Source of the DNA: Glandiceps talaboti
Lineage: Eukaryota > Hemichordata > Enteropneusta > Spengelidae
Length of the DNA stretch: 64,000 nucleotides
NCBI RefSeq assembly: GCF_964340395.1
Contig: NC_135549.1
Span: 35,156,332 to 35,220,331, forward strand
Reading direction: 5' to 3'
Shown here: positions 1 to 12,385 of the stretch, one piece after another
Position numbering within the stretch: position 1 is the first letter of the stretch
How the letters are laid out: each line of letters starts with the position of its first letter
The notes under the pieces: model-generated
Databases searched by the model: none
What the model saw: the letters and a program-made list of their open reading frames with translations, nothing else
Told to the model about the DNA's origin: nothing
Program-made: the position numbers and the translations under genes

Positions 1-778
1 TCCTCATATTAATATTATTTACTGTAATGTGATTTATTTTTGGAATAAAATTGGGTTACTAGTTTATATGGATGTTTTTATGCAATAATGAGCATGAAAG
101 GGCCATAACATTGGTGACAATAACAGTATTGGAGGGAAAAGACCATGATAGCTGGTGCATGGATGTTCACAGCTATGGTACATGGCTGTGAGAATAGCTG
201 TAATGGGGGTGTGAACACAAGGGCTGCTACATGGTATGATTCTATATATAGCTGGTACATGGATGTGCACAACTGTGTGCTAGGTATGTTGTGTACAGCT
301 ATGTTACATAGCTGTGAGAATAGCTGTAATTGGGATGTGAACAAAAGGACTGCTACAGGGTATGCTCTGCACAGCTATGGTACATTGCTGTGGGAATAGC
401 TGTAAAAGTATGCTGTACATAGCTATGGTACATGACTTTGAGAATAGCTTTAACTGGGATTTGGACAAAAGGGCTGCTACATAGTATGGTTCCAACATAG
501 CTGGTACATGGATGTGCACAGCTATGGTACTGGGGTGTACAAAATAATCATGACACAGAGGTGGTATGCACATCCATGTAACAGGCATGTTTTTCACAAG
601 AACTTAGCAGAGCTGTGGAAAATATATCCTGTAACAGGGATGCGGGGCACACAGCTAGTACATAGTTGTGCTCTTCCTAGCACTAGAGTGTGGCCACATC
701 CTAGCACTAGGATGTGCACAACCTAGTGCTAGGTTCCCTGTGATCATAGCGATGCCAGTTGTGAGATTTTTCCTGGGA
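1..778. repeat. Degenerate tandem repeat of about 115-130 bp
   Basis: Imperfect copies of a block containing the phrases AGCTGGTACATGGATGTGCA, GCTATGGTACATGGCTGTGA and GAATAGCTGTAA recur from about 145 to 560, with weaker relatives up to about 725. No coding signal: the open frames here follow the repeat and match nothing I recognise. It presumably lies in an upstream PQBP1 intron. Confidence 0.6.
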
Positions 779-780
779 AT

Positions 781-960
781 ATGTACACTGCCTATCCCAT
801 TCACACATACCTAAACATGTACACTGCCTATCCCATTCACACATACCTAAACATGTACACTGCCTATCCCATTCACACATACCTAAACATGTACACTGCC
901 TATCCCATTCACACATACCTAAACATGTACACTGCCTATCCCATTCACACATACCTAAAT
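781..960. repeat. 36-bp tandem repeat, five copies
   Basis: Five almost identical 36-bp units beginning ATGTACACTGCCTATCCCAT run end to end. The unit is a multiple of three, so frames stay open on both strands (12-residue repeats), but nothing suggests translation. Confidence 0.95.
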
Positions 961-2022
961 ATGTCATATTCTTAGAGCAATTATCTTCTCTTGCAACTAA
1001 AGTTCCAGCTGTTCATTTTCACATGTCTTTGAATGCATGTCTTTTGTTAGCCCCCTGAAAGAGGATGCTATTACAATGGGGTCACTGCTGTACTAAGACA
1101 TTTACATGAGGGCTACAAGTAAGAACTGTGAATATCTGTTTGTCTTTACTAGGCAAAAATAATGCATACATTTCCCAAACCTAGGAAGTACAAACACCAC
1201 TAACTGTTATTTTTATCTGTAGCATACTTGAACTGTTTGTAGACAATGGCATCAGATATTCAATTTGTCCAACTCCTGTGCATACCATTTATCATAATTT
1301 ACCAAAAAAACTGATGGAGCTATTTCGACCACTAGGTCACTTGTTCTGACAAGCAGACAAATCTGTTCATTAGATATCAGAAATATCATTTGAAAATGAT
1401 GTACTTGTTGAAATCCATTTGTAGTTTCCATCTTGGATAAGATAAGAGATCAGTAGGATACCATTTTGAATATCAGAGTAAAAACACTTGTGTATCTGTT
1501 TCATTGACACCTCAAAGATAAAAAAAAAAATGTTTTTCTAATCTGTGACAATGGCTGTATCACTGCATAGTTTGAATTAAATTACATGGTTTCAATTACC
1601 AAGGCTATCAAACAATACATGTATACCTCTGTTACAGCATTTTCAAAACGTGGAACATCCGTGTATGATATGTAGTGTCCTGAGCCCTTCATTTTTTTTG
1701 GGTCATCATAAATTTTGGTGGGACATTACAAAAATTGTTATCACCTCAATATACATAGGAAACTGACAAGGATAAGACCAATAATTGGACTTTTCAATTA
1801 CACATGTGAGTTTATGATTAATATTGCTTTTCATGGTGTGTTCATGTACATGTATGTTAGTTAGTATTGTCATGTGTAAACAACTCAATCTTAATACAGA
1901 TAAAATTGTAATTTGCAAATTCAAATCTACTATCTGTTTATAAATCTAAAATCCACATATTTCAACATTTTTGTGTTAATTTCACAATCCATGTAACTTT
2001 ATATGCATCTTTTCTTTGATAG
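961..2022. other. AT-rich non-coding stretch (PQBP1 intron)
   Basis: No exon, RNA gene or element was recognised. It ends in a pyrimidine-rich tract and TTTGATAG splice acceptor just before the PQBP1 exon at 2023. The upstream WW-domain exons expected for PQBP1 are not seen here and probably lie before the window. Confidence 0.5.
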
Positions 2023-2089
2023 GTCACAAAAAAGCAGACTCAGAAGAGTTGGATCCTATGGATCCCAGTGCTTATTCTGATACACCAAG
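2023..2089 (+). CDS. PQBP1: PQBP1, penultimate visible exon (internal)
   Basis: This 67-bp exon encodes a peptide containing EELDPMDPSAYSDTPR, which closely matches the conserved stretch EELDPMDPSSYSDAPR near the C-terminus of animal polyglutamine-binding protein 1, a nuclear factor tied to pre-mRNA splicing through the U5 15-kDa protein. The acceptor is TTTGATAG and the donor is AAG|GTTAGT. The exon ends in phase 2 and splices in frame to the exon at 8187, giving the expected R-G-G-W continuation. The N-terminal WW domain and the charged repeat region must be encoded upstream of the window. A minisatellite starts directly at the donor site. The identification rests on remembered family sequence but is strong because both exons match in order. 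Confidence 0.9.
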
Positions 2090-3040
2090 GTTAGTATGTG
2101 TCTAATATCCTGTAAGTATGTGTCTGAATATCCAGTACCAATGATAGTATGTGTCTGAATATCCAGTACCAATGATAGTATGTGTCTGAATATCCAGTAC
2201 CAAGGTTAGTATGTGTCTGAATATCCTAATTATGTGTCTGAATATCCAGTACCAATGATAGTATGTGTCTGAATATCCTAACTATGTGTCTGAATATCCA
2301 GTACCAATGTTATATCAATGATAGTATGTGTCTGAATATCCAGTACCAATAATAGTATGTGTCTGAATATCCAGTACCAAGGTTAGTATGTGTCTAATAT
2401 CCTGTAAGTATGTGTCTGAATATCCAGTACCAATGATAGTATGTGTCTGAATATCCTAATTATTTGTCTGAATATCCAGTACCAATGTTATATCAATGAT
2501 AGTATGTGTCTGAATATCCAGTACCAATAATAGTATGTGTCTGAATATCCAGTACCAAGGTTAGTATGTGTCTAATATCCTGTAACTATGTGTCTGAATA
2601 TCCAGTACTGTACCAATGATAGTATGTGTCTGAATATCCTAACTATGTGTCTGAATATCCAGTACCAAGGTTAGTATGTGTCTGAATATCCTAAGTATGT
2701 GTCTGAATATCCAGTACCAATGATAGTATGTGTCTGAATATCCTAACTATGTGTCTGAATATCCAGTACCAATGATAGTATGTGTCTGAATATCCTAACT
2801 ATGTGTCTGAATATCCAGTACCAATGATAGTATGTGTCTGAATATCCTAACTATGTGTCTGAATATCCAGTACCAATGATAGTATGTGTCTGAATATCCT
2901 AACTATGTGTCTGAATATCCTAACTATGTGTCTGAATATCCAGTACCAAGGTTATATCAATGATAGTATGTGTCTGAATATCCTAATTATGTGTCTGAAT
3001 ATCCAGTACCAATGTTAGTATGTGGCTGAATATCCAGTGT
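2083..3040. repeat. Minisatellite starting at the PQBP1 5' splice site
   Basis: Units of about 31-34 bp and a shorter form of about 19-20 bp, built on TATGTGTCTGAATATCCAGT and ACCAATGATAG, fill the first 950 bp of the intron. The array begins inside the exon end: the exon/donor string CCAAGGTTAGTATGTG occurs once at the true junction and four more times inside the array (near 2200, 2376, 2555 and 2666). Confidence 0.9.
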
Positions 3041-4380
3041 AGTCCAGTTGCCAGGCTACCCTACCTTGCATTGTCTTAGAGGGAAGGTTTTATGCTTGAT
3101 GTTTGTTCTCCAGGGCCAGAGAGTCCTGAACAAGAATCTGGCGGGTGCCACCCTGGCAGAGTTGAGCATTTTTTTTTAATTTGCATAAATCAAAAATGGC
3201 CGATTTATGTCAATTTTGGCCATCTAGTAGCACATATATACAATATTATCGTGTATAAATGAGTTTTATATTGCACACATCTTTACCTTAAAGTTGTAAA
3301 ATAGTACTGGGCTAAAAAATAACAAAGAAATCAATTAAAAAGTAATTGGTAATTAGCATAATTTGCATAAATTGCACATAATAACATTTTGATTTAATAT
3401 CAGGCATTATTTGTGATATATTCACAAAATTTGAATCATTTAACTATCATAAATGTTTCGAAGGAATGAAACAAGAAATATGATATGATGAAAATAAAAA
3501 GAAATATAGTAAAATAATCGGTAGTTTGCTTATATTACAAACAAATTATACTTGCAGCATATCAGTACCAGGCAGTATTGATTATTGTTTCACTAAATCC
3601 GAATCATGAACTTGAGTAATTATTTTAAAGGTATGAAATAAAGAAGGAATAAAGATAAGTTTGGAAATAAAAAATTAACAATTCATAAAAGAATACCTTA
3701 ATTTGCATAAAGTGCATAAATTGCATATCTGTAAATGATAAACCTAGCTTCATTGTGAGAACAGTCAGGACTGTTCTACAATGTCTATAAGGACAAGGCA
3801 GGTGATAGGGTACCCAGAGTTTTTTTCTATATTTTTCAGTATTTTCTTTGTAGTTTATATATGCCGGATTTAAATCTTACCTGCAACTATTGTTTTGTAA
3901 GATATAACGACTTAATCATAAAATCATACATTCTGCACAGTATTGAATCACCTGTGGTAAACATCTTTATGTAGCGGCATACTCAACACTGTTCAAACTT
4001 GGATAAAAATATTTTTATTTATATCATATGTCATAGTTCGAATACATGTTGCAGAAGCCCAAAGTGACTTGTATTTTATCAGCTAAATCATGTGTCTATG
4101 AGAAGTGTGGATTCACAAGTAGACAGTGCATTTGCAGAATTTGTTACTGAGATTTTCTAGTAATTTCTTTGTGTGAAATGCTCTGTTTAAATATTAGTAT
4201 GTGAGAAAACTCAAAAGCCAATAATATAAGCTTTTGTATGATATCTGTTGTGAAGGTCATTTCATCCTTTACCGATCATCAGAGTGAGGTCAAAGTTTTC
4301 CCGCGATTGCGTACAGGACTAAAATTGTAGGTATAGTTTCATGACAACAATTTTCTTTTTGAATGGTATCTCAGCTACAT
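3041..4380. other. AT-rich intron sequence, no feature seen
   Basis: Part of the PQBP1 intron. TTTGCATAA-type phrases recur loosely, but no exon, RNA or clear element end was found. Confidence 0.4.
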
Positions 4381-5375
4381 TTCTAGCTCCTGTATGGGAG
4401 CTGATGTCGGGGCACTGTCAGTCTGTCTGTGTGTCTGTTTGTCCAGAAATTTTGTTACATTGATATCTCAAAAAGTACCGAGGCAAATGTTCTGCAGTTT
4501 ACTATGTGGCATTGTTAGGCTGTAATTTAGTGCTGAATCGTTTTTAGGGAGAGTGACTTGCATAATTAATGCTAATTTGCATAATTAATGATTTTATAAA
4601 TGGGGCTATGCATGCAGAACGGCTGCACCAAATTCAATGAAACTTGCTACATCTACAGATCATACAAAGGTATAAAAGCACTAAAAGTTGTTAACTTGTG
4701 TCAAGTTAATTATGGCTAATTTGCATAATTAATGAATGTTTGTAACTAAGGTTATGCATTCTGAAGCGCTTTATCAATTTGATGAAACTTGCCACAGATA
4801 TTGATCATCCTGAGATATGATAGTTCATAATGAAATTTAGTGCCGTCAATTATATGCTCACTTGCATAATTAACAAACTTTGGCAATTGGAGCCTATACA
4901 AGAAAGGCTGCATCAAATTTTATGAAACTTGCTAAAGATATTGGCCGAGCAAAGAAATGATGGTATCGAGTCAATTAATTGCTCATTTGCATATTTGATG
5001 AACTCTTGCAATAAGGGATATATAGCCAGGACTGTACTGAATTCAAGTGAACTTGGTACAGATATAGATTACACAAAGGTATGACAGTACAGAAGGACAT
5101 TTCAAAGTCTTGTATCATTGTTCAGTTGCATATTTAGCTAAGTTTTGTAATTAAAAGGTAATGTAGAATGGCCGGCTGCACTTTATAATGAAAGGTGTGA
5201 GTGCGTTGCAGTCACTTTACTGATAGTGTTTGGTCGGAGTGGCTTGCATAATTAATGCTAATTTGCATAATTAATGATTTTACAAAATGGGGCTATACAT
5301 GCAGAAGGCTGCACCAAATTCAATGAAAGTTGCTACATCTATGGATCATACAAAGATATACGGGAGCATTTTCAG
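4381..5375. repeat. Degenerate intronic repeat with TTGCATAATTAATG monomers
   Basis: Diverged monomers of about 120-150 bp, each with TTGCATAATTAATG followed by a CAAATTCAATGAAACTTGCT-like phrase, recur near 4555, 4710, 4860, 4985, 5115 and 5235. The first and last are the most alike and share a GGGGCTATxCATGCAGAA phrase. The unit is not recognised as a named family. Confidence 0.6.
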
Positions 5376-5487
5376 TTCATCTTGGTTTTGTGATTTATTT
5401 CATTTGGGTATTTTTTTCATCCGTAGATCAATATCATAAATATTGGATGTATAATATAAAAAACCTAAACAGTTACAAAAACTTCAA

Positions 5488-6030
5488 ATGAAAGAACAAC
5501 TTAAACATCATGTAGAAACAAAATGGGGAGTGTGGGTAACAGAAGACATAGTTGATAGTATGGTATCACAGCTGACAAGGTGTCAACAACTAAAAGCAAT
5601 CAAGGATCAAATCAACTACCAAATCCAAATACTACAGTTTAATTTGCCAAACAAGAGATTGGCTAAGTGGCAAAAGAACAAAATAAAATTAACTGTGTGA
5701 CAGCTGGTGGAAAACTTAAAATCAATAATATGGCTAGATGTCAGAGCTACACCTACATATGTCAATGAAATAAATGAAAACCTAAAGAAAAGAAAAACCA
5801 GAAGTCAGGAGATGCAAACAAAATGAAGGAAGACAACACGGCAAACAGATAAACATTTTGGGATATGCAGTGTGCATCCTGGTATGCATGTGGCCGTAAG
5901 CATATGGGGAACATTGGTATGCTGGAGAGATTGTAGACATAGACACTGAAGATAAATAGCAGATGTACAGTTTCTCCAAAGGAAAAGTAAAAATTCATTT
6001 CATTTCAATGGCCCACTAGACAGGACAGAG
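5488..6030 (+). pseudogene. Decayed coding remnant, transposon-associated ORF (tentative)
   Basis: A 70-residue open stretch includes QLKAIKDQINYQIQILQF and is followed, past a stop, by residues resembling QLVENLKSII and then, in shifted frames, HVAV and GEHWYAGEIVDI. This order (a QLxFRKxVLQ-like helix, a QLxxNLxxLI helix, then VAVAYxxxWYxGxVxxI) resembles an uncharacterised protein family repeatedly found in invertebrate genomes and often linked to transposons. The stretch has several stops and frame changes and sits on the sense strand inside a PQBP1 intron, so it is read as a dead copy. The match is from memory and weak; it could also be chance. Confidence 0.35.
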
Positions 6031-6089
6031 ACAAAATTGACTGATTTTTAGGATTTTCTAATAAGCACCAATAGATGGACCATAAAGAC

Positions 6090-7760
6090 GGTTACACAAA
6101 AAAATTGGGGTCAAAGGTCATGCATAGTAATTTTGTGGCATGTGTGATTTTCGTAAATTTGGCGATTTTTTTTAAGGGCAGTTGTTTTAACAGAACTCAG
6201 TGTGGTAATGTATCTTACCATGTTGTACAACCGCAAACAAATTTGGGGTCAAAAGTCATCATTAACATGGAAACCGATGTAGGTGTCCAAATTTCGGGGG
6301 GTTTTTGGTCTAAAATGGGGAAAACTTATAGGGGAGGGTTCCAAAACAACCAAGTCGGAAAAAATACTTATATGGGTCATAGGATGTTTTTTTTAGTGGA
6401 ACTCACCTACTGAAAATTTGGTAAAACAGAATGACAGGAACACATGACAAGAAGCAACTTTCCTACTTTTAAGGGTTTTTTGAGTGTCAAAATGAAGTCG
6501 GTAGGAGCGAAATGTGCATTTTTGTCTTATAGTAGACCACTTTTTGGGTCTTCCGGATGGAATTTCGAGATCAAATTTACAGGGTATATTAATATAAATA
6601 TTTTGCTTACGTGTATCAAAATTTGAGGTCAAAAGTCCCTTCCAACCGATACTACATGTGACAACATGTGTAGGATAAGGGATTTTGAGGGTTAGTGACT
6701 GTTAAAGACACTTCTAGACATATGTTTTTGATGAAACTTGCAGTGTAGGTGTATAATGGGTATATTTAGTAGACAAAAAAAATTGGGGTCAAAGTTCACC
6801 ACTTACACAAATTCCAAGTTTGAAGACTTGTATAAACATAAAATGTCAGGTCAGGCCAAGTCGGCTATTGTCGATACTTTGACCTGTTAGGTCAGGTCAG
6901 GTCGCTTAAGATAAGGTCAAAGGTCAATCATGGTCGGTATGTGGGGCAATATACTTATAGGTCAAAATTATGTCAACTAAGGTCAAGGTCAAGGTCATGA
7001 ACTTTACAATCTGATATATCAGGTCAGGTCACCTAAGGTCAGGTCAAGCCAAGACATTTTGGACCTTCCTATGGAGCCTACATACCTTCAGAGTCAATGC
7101 CTATCCAAAGTCCTGGAGAGGTCAAATAAGGTCATCTAAAGTCATGTCAAGATACTATGACCTCTGCTACATTAGGTCATGTCACTTCAGATGAAATGGC
7201 ATAATTTTAAGTTATTCCTATATTTGGTTGAACATACCTATATGCTACATAATCAATGGGTCAAAGTTTGGGTCAAGTGGGGTCAGGTAAAGTAGTTACA
7301 TATCCTCAGGTCATTACCTGTGCAAATTCAGGTCATTCATCAACTTTTTGTTATGTTTATCTATGGGAAACCAAATGCATGTAGCAGAATTGCCGACCAA
7401 AATGTATGAGAGGGCAGGTCATTTTGGGTCATGTCAAGATACTTTGACCTAAGCTAGTACAAGTCAAGTCATTTTTGCTTTGTTGTGTCAATGTTCATTT
7501 GTAACTGTATACAACCTAGGATATGTCAAGGTACTAGCAAAAATGAAGAGAGGTGAACTGAGGTCATTTTATAGAAGAAAGTTGTGTCAGAAAAAGTCAA
7601 TTAACACTTGGTCAGAGCGAAATAGGTGATGTTCTTAGGGCAAACTAGGTATGCCATTCTTTAACATGGCGATTTTGCTATATCAAAAGATCAGTTTTCA
7701 CTGACTGGCCAATTGACCTAAGAGGTCAGCTGAGGTCAGGTCAGGCTATAAATAGATAGT
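6090..7760. repeat. AGGTCA-rich degenerate repeat in the PQBP1 intron
   Basis: The hexamer AGGTCA (or GGGTCA/AAGTCA) appears many times on the + strand, often in direct repeats: GGGGTCAAAGGTCA near 6108, AAGGTCAAAGGTCA near 6912, three abutting AGGTCA units near 6974, CAGGTCAGGTCACC near 7020 and GAGGTCAGGTCAGG near 7732. The hexamer is the nuclear-receptor half-site, but the pattern here looks like repeat expansion. No conserved gene is seen; the open frames at 6075-6632 follow repeat text. Confidence 0.6.
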
Positions 7761-8186
7761 ATTCTCATACCAACAGACTTGCAAAGATGGATGGGTAATA
7801 AATACTACAGCTAAATCTTTGGCAGTCATGGCCTGGCGCTCGGCAGGGACTCAGCTTTTTTCTGAGCTCAGACCGAGCAACACGTACATTTGTCAACCAG
7901 CAAATTTCTTGCGCCTGAAATGGTGCACACAGAAATCAAAAGTGCGGCAATCGTTATTTTTGTGTGCAAATTGTGCAATGGCGAGGCCTAGATCAAACAC
8001 TGTAGTTTTTATAATTAATTTGCAAATTAAGGGATATTAGGATATATCATGTATGATACTTTGATAGCTATAGCTAAAATTTTGCATTCCAACTATTATT
8101 GTGCGTAGGAACAAAAGGAACAAAAATGTGAAGGTTTGCCCTTACGGAAAGCATTCAGTTTCTATCTGATTTTTATTATCTGACAG
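7761..8186. other. End of PQBP1 intron, no other feature
   Basis: Ordinary intron sequence ending in a polypyrimidine tract and TCTGACAG acceptor used by the last PQBP1 exon. Confidence 0.5.
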
Positions 8187-8328
8187 AGGTGGATGGACAT
8201 CTGGTTTGGTAATGCAGGGTGAAGCCAAGACAGGAGTGGATACCACAGCCAATGGACCACTGTTTCAACAAAGGCCTTATCCAAGTCCAGGTGAAATTCT
8301 CAGACAAAACAAAGCAGCTAAAAGCTAA
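8187..8328 (+). CDS. PQBP1: PQBP1, terminal coding exon
   Basis: The exon encodes the C-terminus of polyglutamine-binding protein 1: after the splice-completed Arg it reads GGWTSGL, then [16 protein letters not shown] and QQRPYPSPG, and ends shortly after [11 protein letters not shown] with TAA at 8326-8328. In the vertebrate protein the matching order is GTWSTGL, NEAKTGADTTAAGPLF and [13 protein letters not shown]. This tail is the segment known to bind the spliceosomal U5 15-kDa protein. The acceptor is TCTGACAG at 8179-8186 and the phase agrees with the exon at 2023. Length and end point match the family, so the gene looks intact here. Confidence 0.93.
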
Positions 8329-8524
8329 TTAATTTGCTGTACAAATTGATGTTATAGATAACTTTGATGTCATTTCCTGAGGTTTATTTGCCAGTGGTCA
8401 TAGTCTTTTGACAAAGTATAGAAAAGAGATTTTTGATACCACTTACAATGAAAGTTCATATGAAATGTAATTTGTTTTTGTAAAGAGACCATTACATACA
8501 AACTTAAAATTTGTATCAATTTTA

Positions 8525-9490
8525 AACAAGAACATTTTTAGCACAACTGAACTGATAAGGTTCAGTAGTGCTATAGGCATGGCAGAGTGGCTGTCTGGGT
8601 GACCAGGGTGTGTGTGTATGTGTAAACAACCTAAACTTAAAAAAAACAACCACTGAACCGATTGCCATGATATTTGGTGGGTCCATTACCTTGGGTGTCT
8701 AGTTTGGAAATTTGTTCAAATCAAAATGATCTTACCACCAGTTTGTGATTTGGGTCAAAAAATGTGATATTTGGTCAAAAAAATTAAACTCAAAAACTAC
8801 TGGGCAAATTGGTCTGAAATTTGTTGGGAACATTCTTAGGGGTGTTTAGATTAAGAATTGTTCACAACATGACGTTTCCACCAGTGATATGGGCATTAGG
8901 GCTAAAAATGTGTATTTTTTGTCAAAAATCTTTAATTCCAAAACTGCTGAGCAGATTGAGCTGAAATTAAATGTGGATGCATCTGGGAGTGTATAAATGA
9001 AACATATTAAACATATAATGATCTCATCATTGATATGCAAATTAGGTGTTAGACATGTGAATTTTGGTGAACAATTTATATCTCAAAAAGTACTTTGTCA
9101 GTGAGACTGAAACTTGGTGAGATGTTTCTAGCAGTGTTATTCTGCAGATTTTTTTCAAAACATTTGGACACAATTGGCCCTAGCAACCATGACCATGGCC
9201 TTAGCAACAACAAAATGGCCCTATACATTTTTATATTTTGGTCAAATAACAACATCTGGTAGGCAAGTCAGTAAACATTTAAAAATGTATGCAAATGCCC
9301 CTAGCAACCATGACAATGCCCATGGCAACAGCTAAATTGTGGTGTATTTCACAAAGATTACGGATTCTCACAGTCAAGTGAACAAACATTCAAAAAGTGT
9401 ATGCAATATGCCTAGCAACAAGACTAAGCTCATGGCAACAGCCAAATGATCACAGATATTGCAAAGATAATAACAGGGATTAACAGACTA
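8525..9490. repeat. Dispersed repeat, copy 1 (unnamed)
   Basis: Begins with TTTTTAGCACAACTGAACTG and GATAAGGTTCAGTAG, and runs through phrases such as ATATTTGGT, TGGTCAAAAA and CCTAGCAACxAxGxC. The first part recurs at 10490-10800, and the last part (ATGCAAAxATxCCTAGCAAC, ATGGCAACAGCCAAATGATCA) recurs at 58136-58310. Confidence 0.6.
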
Positions 9491-9500
9491 GTGAATATTT

Positions 9501-9832
9501 AATATGTAATTTCAGCTTAGAACGTTTTTACATGTAATTTCAGCTTAGAACACTGTTACATGTAATTCCAGCTTAGAACGCTGTTACATGTAATTCCAGC
9601 TTAGAACACTGTTACATGTAATTCCAGCTTAGAACGCTGTTACATGTAATTCCAGCTTAGAACGCTGTTACATGTAATTGCAGCTTAGAACACTGTTACA
9701 TGTAATTCCAGCTTAGAACACTGTTACATGTAATTCCAGCTTAGAACACTGTTACATGTAATTCCAGCTTAGAACACTGTTACATGTAATTCCAGCTTAG
9801 AACACTGTTACATGTAATTCCAGCTTAGAACA
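9501..9832. repeat. 28-bp minisatellite, 12 copies
   Basis: Twelve near-identical units of the form ACATGTAATTCCAGCTTAGA plus ACRCTGTT. The earliest copies are the most diverged (ATTTCAGC), as is usual at the edge of an array. Confidence 0.95.
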
Positions 9833-10489
9833 TTTCAGCATAATTTTTTCTGAATTATCACAGACTTTACTATTTATGTGTGTGCATTTTGTTTGTGTGT
9901 TAGGAGGGGAACTATTACCATGGCACCATCCATCTGTCCATCCTTGCATGGATATGTTCATCCGTATCATGTCATTTCTCAGACATGCAATCTCTGATTT
10001 CTTTCAAACCTGGCACAAAGGTGACATGTCATGTGGACAAATGTTACAAATTTGACCATGGAAGGTTATATTTTAGGGATGGGATGTCTGTCTGTCTATC
10101 AGTGTCATCATGTTCTCAAAAAAGGCTCACTCAATTCAAATGAAATTTGGTGCACATATACCGGTACTTTTAGGTAATGTGTAGAATTAGGCAGGTTATT
10201 ATAATAATTATAACAATGGTTTAATTTCAACTCATAACAGTGACTGTTAATGGACAAATAAAATGAGTTACATGATTAAAAAGTCTGGAAAAAGACAAGG
10301 ACAATCAATACAAGAAACTAGGTGTAGTAAAAGATACATATATAAAGAAAAAATGGTAAACTATGAAACTAAAAGTTTTAAGACAGTTACAAATACACAA
10401 TTTGACAAGAAATAACAACAAAAATTACACAACAGATGCACTCTGATTCAACTTGATACAATACATGACAGGACAACTGTATTCCATAC
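9833..10489. other. Non-coding, no feature seen
   Basis: AT-rich sequence without a supported gene or element. Confidence 0.4.
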
Positions 10490-10800
10490 ATTTTTTTTAG
10501 CACAACTGATAAGGTTCAGTAGAGCTATAGGCATGGTTACAATATCAGTGTGTGTGCACGGATGACTTAAACTAAAAATGCGACCAACCAACTGCCTTGG
10601 TATTTGGTGAGGAAATTACTTTTAGTGTCCAGTTGGGAAAATGTTCAAAGTAAAATGATTGCATCACATTTTTGGTCAAAAAACTACTGAACAGATTGGC
10701 CTGAAATGTGTGAAGATTAAGATTTGTTCATGACATGATGTCAGTAATATGCAAATTAGGACTAAAAATGTCTCTTTTTGGTCAAAGTCTAATCAAGGAG
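10490..10800. repeat. Dispersed repeat, copy 2 (unnamed)
   Basis: Shares TTTTTTAGCACAACTGATAA, GGTTCAGTAGAGCTATAGGC, GCCTTGGTATTTGGTGAGG and TTTTTGGTCAAA with the copy at 8525, in the same orientation but shorter. Confidence 0.6.
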
Positions 10801-11070
10801 ATATAAATTCATTTCATGTCACCAACACTAGCTCCATACCAACACAAAATCTACAATAAATGCACAGGGGTGGGATAGAGATGGGAGTAAAATTTTAAAA
10901 CAACTAAATATAATAATAATAATACATGGTTTATTAAAAACAAAAATGTGGCCAAAATAAAATTGTCATATTGTTAAAAAACAAAAACAAAAACAAAAAA
11001 GAAGTTGATCAATAAAACGAGGCCTAAAAGTAGTAAAGTCAATAAAATAAAGTACTATGAATAAAGTTAA

Positions 11071-12385
11071 AATAGATCTCCTTGCCAAACAACACTGGAG
11101 AATTCACCTCAATTTGTCAGAAAGATCTCCTTGCCAAACAACACTGGAGAATTCACCTCAATTTGTCAGAGAGATCTCCTTGCCAAACAACACTGGAGAA
11201 TTCACCTCAATTTGTCAGACAGCTCTCCTTATCAAACAACACTGGAGAATTCACCTCAATTTGTCGGAGAGATCTCCTTGCCAAACAACACTGGAGATTT
11301 CACCTCAATTTGTCAGAGAGATCTCCTTGCCAATCAACACTGGAGAATTCACCTCAATTTGTCAGACAGATCTCCTTGTCAAACAACACTGGAGAATTCA
11401 CCTCAATTTGTCAGACAGCTCTCCTTGCCAAACAACACTGGAGAATTCACCTCAATTTGTCAGACAGCTCTCCTTGTCAAACAACACTAGAGAATTCACC
11501 TCAATTTCTCAGAGAGATCTACTTGCCAAACAACACTGGAGAATTCACCTCAATTTGTAAGAGAGCTCTCCATGCCAAACAACACTGGAGAATTCACCTC
11601 AATTTGTCAGAGAGATCTACTTGCCAAACAACACTGGAGAATTCACCTCAATTTGTCGGAGAGATCTCCTTGCCAAACAACACTGGAGAATTCACCTCAA
11701 TTTGTCAGAAAGATCTCCTTGCCAAACAACACTGGAGAATTCACCTCAATTTGTCAGACAGCTCTCCTTATCAAACAACACTGGAGAATTCACCTCAATT
11801 TGTCGGAGAGATCTCCTTGCCAAACAACACTGGAGAATTCACCTCAATTTGTCAGAGAGATCTCCTTGCCAAACAACACTGGAAAATTCACCTCAATTTG
11901 TCAGACAGCTCTCCTTGTCAAACAACACTGGAGAATTCACCTCAATTTGTCAGACAGCTCTCCTTGCCAAACAACACTGGAGAATTCACCTCAATTTGTC
12001 AGACAGCTCTCCTTGTCAAACAACACTAGAGAATTCACCTCAATTTCTCAGAGAGATCTACTTGCCAAACAACACTGGAGAATTCACCTCAATTTGTAAG
12101 AGAGCTCTCCATGCCAAACAACACTGGAGAATTCACCTCAATTTGTCAGAGAGATCTACTTGCCAAACACCACTGGAGAATTCACCTCAATTTGTCAGAG
12201 AGATCTCCTTGCCAAACAACACTGGAGAATTCACCTCAATTTGTCAGACAGCTCTCCTTGTCAAACAACACTGGAGAATTCACCTCAATTTGTCAGACAG
12301 CTCTCCTTGCCAACAACACTGGAGAATTCACCTCAATTTATCAGACAGCTCTCCTTGCCAACAACACTGGAGAATCCAAGACATG
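11071..12385. repeat. 49-bp satellite array, about 27 copies, with 11-unit higher-order repeat
   Basis: The unit starts AGATCTCCTTGCCAAACAAC and continues with ACTGGAGAATTCACCTCAAT and TTGTCAGAG. Variant units repeat at a distance of 539 bp (11 x 49): for example CACTAGAGAATTCACC at 11483 and 12022, and TTGTAAGAGAGCTCTCC at 11556 and 12095. Because 49 leaves one over when divided by three, all three + frames stay open for hundreds of residues; these frames are by-products, not genes. Confidence 0.95.

Noticed and set aside
707-975. 12-residue repeat proteins on both strands
   Set aside because: Made by the 36-bp tandem repeat, whose length is a multiple of three.
6075-6632. Open frames on both strands in the GGTCA-rich intron
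   Set aside because: Low-complexity repeat text without a domain; opposite-strand frames overlap.
11071-12385. CRISPR-like array of regular short repeats
   Set aside because: The units are contiguous with no unique spacers, and the host is an animal.
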